Below, in pieces: positions 24,401 to 31,322 of a DNA stretch of 44,351 nucleotides. How positions within the stretch are numbered: position 1 is the first letter of the stretch; every line of letters begins with the position of its first letter. This DNA comes from an uncultured Bacteroidales bacterium (GTDB lineage: Bacteria > Bacteroidota > Bacteroidia > Bacteroidales > Bacteroidaceae). The stretch covers positions 1 to 44,351 of the forward strand of contig CACZSQ010000069.1 in NCBI GenBank assembly GCA_902783885.1, written 5' to 3'. The notes under the pieces are model-generated. The model searched no databases. It had not been told where the DNA came from and saw only the letters and a list, made by a program, of their open reading frames with translations. The position numbers and the translations under genes were made by a program.

Positions 24401-26138
24401 AGAGGCAGCTCAGTGGAAGAATTTTGGCACAATTGTTGAAACACGCACGCATGTGAAGCCTGGCTACTCACCAGTTGAAGTCAATGTGCCTGGTTATATC
24501 TATCATTTGCAGACGGGACGCTATCTCACCAACGGTGAGGCTTATGGAACACAGGCTGTAGTGGGTACTGGGGCACGTCTTTACCAGTTCAAGGCCATCT
24601 CAGGAAAGACAGATGTGTATTCTTTGGTCTCAGATGGCAAATATCTCTTCCGCACAACTTCTGACACCAAAGTCGGAACAGGTGTGAAAGCTTGTTTCGT
24701 AGATGGAGCCAGTCAGACTACTTCTGCCTATTGGCAGTGTGCGCCTGCAGTGGATGCTGAAGAAAATGTCTTCACACTTCAGGTGCCAACGACAGATGCG
24801 ACTTATGTCGAGAGTGAGTATTTGGGTGTGCAGACAGGACATTACTCTGAAGCTGCCTCCCCAACCTACGGCACATATTGGGACATCAGCTCTGCCGCCG
24901 ATGCACAATGGGCTTTCATCAGTGAGGCTTCGATAAAAGCAACGAATGCACTCAATGCTTTGAGTGATGAACTGAAGCTTTTACTGGCTCAAGCTGAAGA
25001 TAAGGATATGAATGTGTCAGAGGAACGCGCTGTCTATGAGAATCCCGAAGCTGCAGATGATGAATTGGAAGCAGCCCTTCGCTCTGTAAAGCAGAAACTG
25101 GGATATATTATCTTTGCCGACAGTCGTGCGGAGCAGGTCTGCCTCAATGAATGGGACAGCAACCACGATGGCTATTTCAGCCTTGAGGAAGCTGCGGCTG
25201 TTACAGATCTTGGAACTACGTTCCATAGCGTGAGCGGTATGAAGGGCATCGATGAATTGCGCTATTTCACAGCTCTAACTACATTGCCAGCTGAAGCTTT
25301 TATTAGTAGTTCTGCACTTGTCTCTGCATACCTTCCAGCAGGTGTGACAGCCATCGGCAAAGATGCCTTTAAGAACTGCTCTTCCTTTAAGTATCTAGCT
25401 ATCCTGTCAGAGACAGGTGTTGTGGATGCATCTGCAGTCTCACTTCCAAAGAACTTGACCATTTTTGTGCCAGCCACCCTCATTGAGGCATATCAGGCTG
25501 ACCCCGTATGGGGACAGGCAACGGTGCTTGAATTCACAGATATCCCCACCATCACTGCTGGCGATGCCGAACGACTCTATGGCTCATACAACCCCTCTTT
25601 CACTTACACCCTCACAGGTGCTCCTATCAATGGAGTGCCAGCTCTCACGTGCGAGGCAAATGTAACCAGTTGTGTGGGTGATTATGCAATCGTGCCTACT
25701 AAGGGCACAATAACCACATTTGGCGTTCAGCATATTCCAGGTACACTCTCCGTCAACAAAGCTACCCTTAAAATTACGGCGCGCAATGTCTCACGTGAAA
25801 TGGGGCAGGAGAATCCTGAATTTCTGGTTCGTTACAGCGGTTGGAAGAATGGCGACAAGGAGACTTGTCTGCTCTCACTTCCTGTGGCGTCCTGCGAAGC
25901 TGACATAAACAGTCCTGTGGGCGAATATGAAATAACAGTCTCTGGTGCTGAGGCCGAGAACTATGAGTTCAATTATGTCAGTGGAGTACTCACCATCACT
26001 GTACCCGTAGGTATTGGAGATGTCATCGACGAAGTGACAATACCTACCTCTATTTACGACCTAAGTGGACGTAAAGTGCAGACTCCTCAACGCGGTGTCT
26101 ATATCATTGATGGTAAGAAGAAAGTTATTACGAAATAG
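21456..26138 (+). CDS. Secreted C10 (streptopain-type) cysteine protease with BspA-like repeats and T9SS-like tail
   Basis: A 1560-residue multidomain secreted protein. Signal peptide 1-22 (SVLA). A propeptide (EQARQKAERYL...) resembles the Spi/streptopain prodomain. The catalytic pair is C172 (TGCVATAMAQVLYFH) and H315 (AGHAFVCDGY), followed by HINWGWGG. Then comes a module used three times: a calcium-loop-like motif (WDLDGDKKF at 397, WDQDNDGEI at 840, WDSNHDGYF at 1233), 'VTDLG...YFTGLTTI' and BspA-type leucine-rich repeats. Two copies of a domain beginning YLYHVGTGRFL and YIYHLQTGRYL (both with GEAYGTQAVV) separate the modules. MBG-like Ig domains (ITAGDAERLYGSYNP; ITARNVSREMGQENP) follow, and the tail reads SIYDLSGRKV...RGVYIIDGKKK. 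It is likely a surface or released protease with adhesive parts, related to interpain/prtT-type enzymes. It is followed by a strong terminator. Confidence 0.92.
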   Translation: MNSKRLFLLLLACVTSILSVLAEPITQEQARQKAERYLYNRIGSHKLAPVVNKRKLAPRAISTQQDVTYYAFNRGDNQGFVLVAADDRVDGVLGYTDEGEFDYNEIPDNMRSWLDAQDRQVRYLLNNPGIVTADVPSHPAIAEMLTTRWNQSAPYNDLTPRKSNGAATATGCVATAMAQVLYFHHEKSVDELQATIPAYTTWTQKLQVESIPEGSIIDWKNMLNSYGGSATGVQKQAVAQLMKYCGAAVHMDYDDSSGAQPAEVPGAFNTYFGYSTARIEWQTSYDAVGWDALLYNELANGRVVYLGGYNAKAGHAFVCDGYENGCFHINWGWGGASNGFYKLTALTPGQQGIGGSEDGSGYTDNQNAVVGCEPTDYSSKELVISNATLKRICVETWDLDGDKKFTYGEAAAVTDLGNVFMGKRFTTFEELYYFTGLTTIADDAFNGCTSLNTIKLPKKLKKIGDRAFKGCRALKNVSLPDMLVSIGDSAFYGCRVLPNLTIPASVLQLGVSAFQDCLAFTSIELPYALSSIGKEAFAGCTKLTSVTVKNPRPQTMTVGTSMFKDIDLSPATLYVIQGTRAYYEGHEEWQGFGKLAELHHLTRGNFAEMETNKDYYLYHVGTGRFLTRGEAYGTQAVVGDEPMRFQVRRSSNMAEGVYYFYTNDNDDPNRHWLFRTSSDNRVGSGIRACFVDASSLTTAAYWKIEDIGDNIYTIQVPSSQTDYVMGQYLGVQLDHANNFRSPTYALFSDVPYVLSPTNCQWAFVPYDAIEQERFAAAEVLGKLLETAIKKRLSVAKEQAVYYNMESTLAEIEEAQYTLRQKLGYINFADKAMRTIAVTLWDQDNDGEIVAGELARVTDVGVTFLNNTSVKSLEDLQYFTGITTIAGNSFQGCTQVSKVILPPSLEVIDNYGFQKCSKLESVELPVGIKRLGTQAFAQCPKLKSVTVAATNPADISLGATVFTTTYVADATLYVPFGTKDLYAEAAQWKNFGTIVETRTHVKPGYSPVEVNVPGYIYHLQTGRYLTNGEAYGTQAVVGTGARLYQFKAISGKTDVYSLVSDGKYLFRTTSDTKVGTGVKACFVDGASQTTSAYWQCAPAVDAEENVFTLQVPTTDATYVESEYLGVQTGHYSEAASPTYGTYWDISSAADAQWAFISEASIKATNALNALSDELKLLLAQAEDKDMNVSEERAVYENPEAADDELEAALRSVKQKLGYIIFADSRAEQVCLNEWDSNHDGYFSLEEAAAVTDLGTTFHSVSGMKGIDELRYFTALTTLPAEAFISSSALVSAYLPAGVTAIGKDAFKNCSSFKYLAILSETGVVDASAVSLPKNLTIFVPATLIEAYQADPVWGQATVLEFTDIPTITAGDAERLYGSYNPSFTYTLTGAPINGVPALTCEANVTSCVGDYAIVPTKGTITTFGVQHIPGTLSVNKATLKITARNVSREMGQENPEFLVRYSGWKNGDKETCLLSLPVASCEADINSPVGEYEITVSGAEAENYEFNYVSGVLTITVPVGIGDVIDEVTIPTSIYDLSGRKVQTPQRGVYIIDGKKKVITK

Positions 26139-26146
26139 CCGAAGAA

Positions 26147-26182
26147 CAAGACAGGATGCTTTATAGCATCCTGTCTTGTTTT
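26147..26182. terminator. Bidirectional terminator overlapping the aldo/keto reductase stop codon
   Basis: A perfect 14-bp stem, CAAGACAGGATGCT (26147-26160) and AGCATCCTGTCTTG (26165-26178), with loop TTAT and TTTT after it on the plus strand. The opposing gene's stop codon (26161-26163) is in the loop, and its last residues (KQDRML) are encoded by the right arm. Confidence 0.92.
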
Positions 26183-27591
26183 AGTTGTTCTACATAGTGT
26201 GCGATGTGGAATAGTTTACTTGGTATTTGTATCTGTTGAGGGCAATGGGACAGACATTGGCCACATCCAATGCAGTGATCTGCCTGCCTCAGGCGGGGAA
26301 CACTACGGTCATAGCCAATGAGAAACGCCCGGCGTAGTTTGCGGTAGTTTGGTGACCCGCTGCTCTGAGGCCTGTTTCCTTCTCGGATACACTTGTTGTA
26401 ATGGGCAAAGATGCCAGGGATGTCTATGCCGTATGGACAAGGCATACAGTACTGGCACGCTGTACATGGTATTTCCTTTTCTCCATATATCTCTTCTGCT
26501 ATGTGCATCAGGAATTCGTGCTCTGCCTCACTGATGGGATTCAGAGGTGAGTAGGTGCGAATATTCTCCTCCAGATGTTCCATATAAGTCATTCCACTGA
26601 GCACGGTGAGGACACCTGTTGGCGTTCCGGCAAATCGGAATGCCCATGATGCAATGCTGGCGTCTGGGTCTCGTTGTTTAAGCTCTGTTGCTATGTCATC
26701 GTTGACTTTTGCCAACCGCCCGCCTAGCAGCGGCTCCATGATGACGGCAGGTATTCCACGCTTTTCCAACTCTCCATAAAGCTGAACGGCATCGACATTG
26801 CTTTTATTAATCTCGTTGGCGTAAAACCAATCGAGGTAGTTGAGTTCAATTTGCACGAAATCCCAATGATAACGCCCTTCATCGTGCAACTTGAGCAAGA
26901 ACTCAAAGGCACGATAGTCGCCGTGCCAGGAGAAACCGAGGTTACGGATGCGCCCTGATGACTTCTGCTCAACGAGCCAATCGGTCAAGCCGTTGTCTAT
27001 AAAGCGGCGTTGGCAGACTTCTAGACCGCTTAGGTTTTCACCTGTTTGCGGGTCGCGGCCTCCGCCTCCTGTGCTGTGAAGCAGAAGATAGTCGATATAA
27101 TTAGTTTGTAATTCCTTCAAAGAGTTTTCAAACATCTTTTGGGACTCTTCAAGCGACCAAAGACGGTTGTCAAAATTGGAAAGTTTAGTTGCAATATAGT
27201 AGCTTTTTCGCGGATGCCGTTTCAAGGCAATGCCTGTGCAACGTTCAGAGAGTCCGCGGCAATAAACAGGACTGGTGTCGAAGTAGTTCACACCATGGGC
27301 AAGGGCATAATCCACCTGCTGATTAATCATATCCTGATCGAAGAGGCCAGTTTGTGGGTCTTCCTTGGACCCTTCGGGGAGCATGGGCAAGCGCATCATT
27401 CCGTAGCCGAGGAGTGATACGATGTCGCTAGTGTTGGGGTTTGTGCGCATTGTCATGCTTTCACCCTCAATATGATTACCTGGTACTGGGGATCCTTTGC
27501 AGGCTGTGAGTATAGCTGTGGCGGGCACGGTTGCTGCAGTAGCACCTGCCAAGTATTTTAGAAAGTTGCGGCGGGAAATATTTTTATTCAT
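26161..27591 (-). CDS. Tat-exported lipoprotein aldo/keto reductase with C-terminal 4Fe-4S clusters
   Basis: A 476-residue protein. The N-terminus has a near-ideal twin-arginine motif, S6-R7-R8-N-F-L-K12, then a hydrophobic run and lipobox LTAC with C31, so it is probably a Tat lipoprotein facing the periplasm. The AKR barrel keeps the full catalytic tetrad: D105, Y110, K136, H172 (NYFDTSPVY; IATKLSNF; YLLLHSTGG). The C-terminus holds cysteine motifs CTACQYCMPCPYG and CIGCGQCLSHCP for iron-sulfur clusters. ATG 27591 is preferred; the longer frame would begin at a TTG. It is last in the tatA-tatC-ferredoxin operon, 30 bp after the ferredoxin gene. Substrate is unknown. NAD(P)H is not available in the periplasm, so electrons may come from the clusters. 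Confidence 0.88.
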   Translation of the reverse strand: MNKNISRRNFLKYLAGATAATVPATAILTACKGSPVPGNHIEGESMTMRTNPNTSDIVSLLGYGMMRLPMLPEGSKEDPQTGLFDQDMINQQVDYALAHGVNYFDTSPVYCRGLSERCTGIALKRHPRKSYYIATKLSNFDNRLWSLEESQKMFENSLKELQTNYIDYLLLHSTGGGGRDPQTGENLSGLEVCQRRFIDNGLTDWLVEQKSSGRIRNLGFSWHGDYRAFEFLLKLHDEGRYHWDFVQIELNYLDWFYANEINKSNVDAVQLYGELEKRGIPAVIMEPLLGGRLAKVNDDIATELKQRDPDASIASWAFRFAGTPTGVLTVLSGMTYMEHLEENIRTYSPLNPISEAEHEFLMHIAEEIYGEKEIPCTACQYCMPCPYGIDIPGIFAHYNKCIREGNRPQSSGSPNYRKLRRAFLIGYDRSVPRLRQADHCIGCGQCLSHCPQQIQIPSKLFHIAHYVEQLKQDRML

Positions 27592-27621
27592 AATAGACAA
27601 TGGGTAATGAGTGTTGACTTC

Positions 27622-29190
27622 TTAAATCTCCTGATGCTGTTCGTGCCCTTCTACATAAATCGCAGAGAAGGGACGTGCTGGACAAAGGTATTCACAAGCA
27701 CCACAACCGATGCACTTGCTTTCATTGATGGTCGGAATCTGTTTGCTGTTCTGGTCCTCTGGGTTCATGGGCAGCATCTGAATAGCACCTGTTGGGCAGT
27801 GGCGGGCACAGTTTCCACATGTGACATCGTCAGTCAGTACGACGCAGTTCTTTTTCACCCATACAGCATGACCTATCTGGATGCTTGTTTTCTCCTCTGT
27901 CGTAATAGGGCGAATAGCTCCTGTTGGGCACACTTCTGAACAACGGTTGCACTCGGGACGGCAGAATCCTCGTTCATATGACATTGTGGGTTGCATGAAC
28001 GTGAGAAGGCCTATAGAAGGACGTAGAACTTGATTTGGGCATTTAGTAACACAGAGCTGACAACCTGTGCAATGCTGTTGAAAATGGCGAGCGGAGAAAC
28101 TCCCAGGAGGTGTCAATGGGGTTTTGCGCTCAGGGGCAACTTTGTCCTCAATTTCTGCGAGGCCGCCATCCATTTTCGTCTTTTGTTGGGCGAAGGCTGT
28201 GGTTGTCGCTAAGGCAGTTCCTATGAGGAAGGTACGCCGGGAGACAACTTGCCCCTCTCCACATCCCTTCATGTGGGGGAGATTTGAGTTTTCGCTGGCC
28301 ACGTTGATTGTGGAATTGCCTGCAAGGCTTCCGGAGATACTGGAGTTCTCCCCTCTGCGGGGGGATTTAGAGAGGGGCTTATACCTAAGCGCCCCGAACT
28401 TGCAGGCATCTATGCAGTTGCCGCAGTCAATACAACGGGAATAATCTACTGTATGGCTTTTATAGTCAATGCAGGACGCTTTGCAGACCTTAGAACAAGC
28501 AGAACAGTTACGGCATTTCTCTTCATCGAAACAGATCTTTAAAAATGAAAATCGAGAAATGAAACTCAGTAATGTTCCTACTGGACAGATGGTGTTGCAA
28601 TATGTCCGTCCGCCAATCCATGCCATGATTGCCAGAATAATGAAGGTCAAAAAGGCTATAAGAAATGTGTGGATACTATGCATCCATATATCAACATGGT
28701 AAAAAGAATAGCTGTCGTGCTTTTCTGCTATGTTGGCCAAGAGATTGTTCCCAAACTCAAACACTGGTTGTAAAAGATTCATGGCAATACGTCCAAAACA
28801 GCTGTAAGGCTCCAACAATGCAACCACGGAGCCAATACCTGCTATGAGAGCGATAATGAATGCAATCAGTATGGGATAACGTATCCATTTTTTTTCGGAT
28901 GAATAGCTATAATACCCCTTTTTTTTATCCTTAATAGGTCGCAGGCGAGCAAGGATATCCTGCAGGATGCCTAAAGGGCAGATGATGGAGCAATATATAC
29001 GTCCGAAAATAGCGGTTAACAAGATTAAAGCAATGATGACAACCACATTCAAGGCTAATAAGGAGGGGAAAAATTGAATCTTAGCGAGCCATCCTAGCCA
29101 AGGATGAATAAATCCCGAGAAGTCCAAGAAGAGCAAGGTGCTGCTCAATATGCAAAATATTGCCAAATAAGTCCTTGTTCGTTTTAACAT
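27622..29190 (-). CDS. NapH-type membrane ferredoxin fused to a Tat-exported ferredoxin domain
   Basis: A 522-residue iron-sulfur protein. Four hydrophobic segments (starting TYLAIFCIL, FFPSLLALN, WIRYPILIAF, WMHSIHTFLIAF) carry NapH/YccM motifs RIYCSIICPLG and RTYCNTICPVG. A cytoplasmic 4Fe-4S pair follows (CRNCSACSKVCKASC; CIDCGNCIDAC). Near residue 315 is a twin-arginine motif, SRRTFLIG, with a short hydrophobic segment (TALATTTAFA), and then a C-terminal ferredoxin with several more cluster motifs (CTGCQLCVTKCP; CNRCSEVCP; CGNCARHCP; CIGCGACEYLCP). It probably passes electrons from the membrane to a periplasmic partner. Repeat-like DNA (28252-28377) encodes the linker just before the twin arginines. 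ATG 29190 avoids overlap with tatC; ATG 29232 is possible. Confidence 0.86.
   Translation of the reverse strand: MLKRTRTYLAIFCILSSTLLFLDFSGFIHPWLGWLAKIQFFPSLLALNVVVIIALILLTAIFGRIYCSIICPLGILQDILARLRPIKDKKKGYYSYSSEKKWIRYPILIAFIIALIAGIGSVVALLEPYSCFGRIAMNLLQPVFEFGNNLLANIAEKHDSYSFYHVDIWMHSIHTFLIAFLTFIILAIMAWIGGRTYCNTICPVGTLLSFISRFSFLKICFDEEKCRNCSACSKVCKASCIDYKSHTVDYSRCIDCGNCIDACKFGALRYKPLSKSPRRGENSSISGSLAGNSTINVASENSNLPHMKGCGEGQVVSRRTFLIGTALATTTAFAQQKTKMDGGLAEIEDKVAPERKTPLTPPGSFSARHFQQHCTGCQLCVTKCPNQVLRPSIGLLTFMQPTMSYERGFCRPECNRCSEVCPTGAIRPITTEEKTSIQIGHAVWVKKNCVVLTDDVTCGNCARHCPTGAIQMLPMNPEDQNSKQIPTINESKCIGCGACEYLCPARPFSAIYVEGHEQHQEI
28252..28377. repeat. Repeat-like GC-rich insert inside the ferredoxin gene
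   Basis: The segment is bounded by CCCCTCTC (28252-28259) and GAGAGGGG (28370-28377). It contains internal C-run/G-run hairpins (28265-28280 and 28350-28363). It resembles intergenic CCCCTCTC...GAGAGGGG elements of this group, yet is translated in frame (SKSPRRGENSS...LPHMKGCGEG). Confidence 0.65.
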
Positions 29191-29204
29191 ATCTCGAATT
29201 TTTA

Positions 29205-29948
29205 TTAATAGTTTGTAAGCCGTACAATCCATATGCTGATTTCATAGAGCAGCAATATGGGAAGCGATACAATGATGAGGGTCATAACATCCGCGGTAGG
29301 GGTAATGATAGCGGCAATAATGAGAATCGCGACAATGGCGTGCCGGCGGTAATGGGACATCCATGTACTTCTCAACATCCCGAAATGTGCTAATAGCCAT
29401 GCTATGACAGGAATCTCAAACACAATGCCAAACACACCACAGAGCATCATTAGCGTGTCAATATAGCTCGAGAGTGTCAACATTGTTTCAACATCGGGAC
29501 TAACACTGTAAGTCCCCAAAAAGCGGATGGTGAGCGGGAATATGAGGAAGTAATTGACGATGATTCCAATAATAAACATTCCATATGCTGCCACTACAAG
29601 ATGCGTACCCGCTCTTCGTTCGTTATCATAGAGTGCAGGAGATATGAAACGGAACAATACATAGATAATATATGGTGATGCAACTAAAAGGCCTATGATA
29701 ATTGACACTTTCAGATGAATCAAGAACTGTTCTGTCAGGATTGTATTGATTAGCTTGAGCTGGAAAGGTGCAATCCCGAGCACACGATACGTAGGAAAGT
29801 CGTGCTGAAGTGGCCACAGAATAATATCAAAGATGTTGTCTTTTAAGAAAAAGACGCAAAATCCCATGAGCACACCTGCTGTCAGCACTTGGATGATGCT
29901 GCCTCGCAGGACTTCAAGATGATCCCAAAAGGTCATCTGCTCTTCCAT
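29205..29948 (-). CDS. tatC: Sec-independent protein translocase TatC
   Basis: A 247-residue inner-membrane protein with six predicted helices, the receptor for twin-arginine signal peptides. The N-terminus MTFWDHLEVLRGSI (cytoplasmic FxxHLxELR-type motif), the loop FRFISPALYDNERR, the glutamate in FGIVFEIPVIAW and ITPTADVMT near the last helices are all family features. It lies 6 bp after tatA and before two proteins carrying twin-arginine motifs, so translocase and likely clients are cotranscribed. No tatB is present; a TatA/TatC-only system is common in Bacteroidetes. Confidence 0.95.
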   Translation of the reverse strand: MEEQMTFWDHLEVLRGSIIQVLTAGVLMGFCVFFLKDNIFDIILWPLQHDFPTYRVLGIAPFQLKLINTILTEQFLIHLKVSIIIGLLVASPYIIYVLFRFISPALYDNERRAGTHLVVAAYGMFIIGIIVNYFLIFPLTIRFLGTYSVSPDVETMLTLSSYIDTLMMLCGVFGIVFEIPVIAWLLAHFGMLRSTWMSHYRRHAIVAILIIAAIITPTADVMTLIIVSLPILLLYEISIWIVRLTNY

Positions 29949-29954
29949 TTTTGA

Positions 29955-30143
29955 TTAAGAGTTGGCTATGTCGTTCGTGGATTTGTCATTAGACTTGACG
30001 TCATCGTCAAGACCTTTCATGCCGTCTTTGAAACTCTTAACGCCTTTGCCCAGACCTTTCATTAGCTCTGGGATTTTCTTGCCGCCGAAGAGTAACAGCA
30101 CCACAAGAACGATAAGGATAATTTCAGAAGTACCTAGGTTCAT
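29955..30143 (-). CDS. tatA: Twin-arginine translocase subunit TatA/TatE
   Basis: A 62-residue protein that forms the Tat pore. One N-terminal helix ([21 protein letters not shown]) is followed by the FGGKKIPEL hinge and an amphipathic segment ([17 protein letters not shown]) with an acidic tail. It is the first gene of the four-gene operon. A -7 element lies at 30181-30189. Confidence 0.95.
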   Translation of the reverse strand: MNLGTSEIILIVLVVLLLFGGKKIPELMKGLGKGVKSFKDGMKGLDDDVKSNDKSTNDIANS

Positions 30144-30180
30144 AGTGATATTTATTTAGTGTTTAGTGGATTTCTCAACT

Positions 30181-30189
30181 GCAAAAATA
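30181..30189 (-). promoter_or_regulatory. -7 element for the Tat operon
   Basis: GCAAAAATA reads TATTTTTGC on the minus strand, 37 bp before the tatA ATG. Confidence 0.6.
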
Positions 30190-30264
30190 GTGAGTTTTTT
30201 TATGAGAATTAATATATCATCTCATATTTTTTTATTAAAAATGATTTCTTTGTGATGAAATGAT

Positions 30265-30273
30265 TATATTTGC
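30265..30273 (+). promoter_or_regulatory. -7 element for the outer-membrane barrel gene
   Basis: TATATTTGC matches TAnnTTTGC, 33 bp before ATG 30307. The intergenic stretch 30190-30264 is A+T-rich and otherwise featureless. Confidence 0.65.
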
Positions 30274-30306
30274 ACCCGTTTTCTAACTATTCATTGATTT
30301 AATGAG

Positions 30307-30837
30307 ATGAAAAGAGTCATTTTATCATTGTGCTTTATCATATCAAGCGTAGGCATTTTTGCTCAGGATTTCTTTGGAGGAGGTGCCAGTGCAGGTGACT
30401 GGGGCGTCGGGATGAATGTCGTGATGGGTGCTGGTGGTCGGGTTACGAACTTTGGTATCAATCCGAAACTGCAGTATTATGCTACAGAGGCTCTTCGCAT
30501 GGAAACCTCATTCTCATATTTTGTAGAGAAGAAAGATATAATTGATTGGGATTTGAACTTTAATTTCCATTATGTTATTCCCATGAAATACGGATTCTCT
30601 GTGTATCCTGTTTTGGGAGCCACTTTCCTCCACCGCAACGTCAGTTTTACTAACTATCGTGAAGATGGTACTACTTTTGAGGATGCGGAAAACTTTGGGC
30701 GATTTGGCCTTAATGCAGGTGTAGGCGTGCAATACGACATTTCTCCAGAAGTCTATGTGGATTATGAAATCAAGTATCAGTATGTAAGCGATTTTGATCG
30801 CTGCAATATGCATATCGGCATCTGCTATCGCTTCTGA
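30307..30837 (+). CDS. Small outer-membrane beta-barrel protein
   Basis: A 176-residue protein with signal peptide (residues 1-19, SVGIFA). Alternating aromatic/hydrophobic strands follow (LQYYATEALRMETSFSYFV; LNFNFHYVIPMKYGFSVYP; VDYEIKYQYV), and it ends in an aromatic residue (GICYRF), as do eight-stranded OmpX/OmpW-like barrels. The Gly-rich N-terminal segment GGGASAGDWGVGMNVVMGAGGR is notable. Function is unknown. Its 3' end overlaps the phosphoesterase gene on the other strand by 13 bp. Confidence 0.8.
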   Translation: MKRVILSLCFIISSVGIFAQDFFGGGASAGDWGVGMNVVMGAGGRVTNFGINPKLQYYATEALRMETSFSYFVEKKDIIDWDLNFNFHYVIPMKYGFSVYPVLGATFLHRNVSFTNYREDGTTFEDAENFGRFGLNAGVGVQYDISPEVYVDYEIKYQYVSDFDRCNMHIGICYRF

Positions 30838-31319
30838 AGTTCTATTACCTCGAGATTCCGGAATTCAGCATTCTCAATAGTAAACCGTACCAGTGTTCTT
30901 ATTTGGTGCCATCCTTGTAACCCTGCGGCACCCGGATTGATGTGTAGAAGGTTGAGATGTTTGTCAAACTGAACCTTTAGGATATGGCTATGACCACATA
31001 TAAATAGTTTGGGAGGGCGTGTGTATAGTTGGTCACGGATACTCCAATCGTAATGTCCGGGATAGCCTCCTATATGCGTCATGAGGACATCGGCTCCCTC
31101 GCAGTCCCAGCGCAGCTTTTGAGAGAACATGCGGCGCAGGTCGCCTCCGTCGCAATTGCCTACTACTGCGCGAAAAGGTCGGATGGCTGCCAGTCGGTCG
31201 GCTACTTCCACAGATCCGATATCTCCAGCGTGCCAGATTTCATCGCATTCTGTGAAATAGGTTTCATACTTATCGTCCCAAAACGCGTGTGTATCACTTA
31301 ATAGACCAATCCTTTTCAT
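30825..31319 (-). CDS. YfcE/MJ0936-type metallophosphoesterase
   Basis: A 164-residue calcineurin-like phosphodiesterase. The metal-binding motifs are complete: SDTH (residues 8-11), HAGDIG, GNCD, MTHIGGYPG and GHSH. Small cytosolic members of this family hydrolyse phosphodiesters in vitro, but the physiological substrate is unknown. It follows the MATE gene by 3 bp and is the last gene of a likely rnhB-MATE-phosphoesterase operon. Confidence 0.9.
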   Translation of the reverse strand: MKRIGLLSDTHAFWDDKYETYFTECDEIWHAGDIGSVEVADRLAAIRPFRAVVGNCDGGDLRRMFSQKLRWDCEGADVLMTHIGGYPGHYDWSIRDQLYTRPPKLFICGHSHILKVQFDKHLNLLHINPGAAGLQGWHQIRTLVRFTIENAEFRNLEVIELQKR

Positions 31320-31322
31320 GAC

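Noticed and set aside
28252-28377. Possibility that the repeat-like insert marks a gene boundary or frameshift, giving two separate ferredoxin genes
   Set aside because: The frame is open without a stop from 29190 to 27622, and the twin-arginine helix follows directly; a single fused protein is the simpler reading.
30825-30837. Overlap of the barrel and phosphoesterase genes as a sign of misannotation
   Set aside because: Both proteins end with plausible residues, and convergent overlaps of a few bases also occur at 16670-16673 and 36577-36588.
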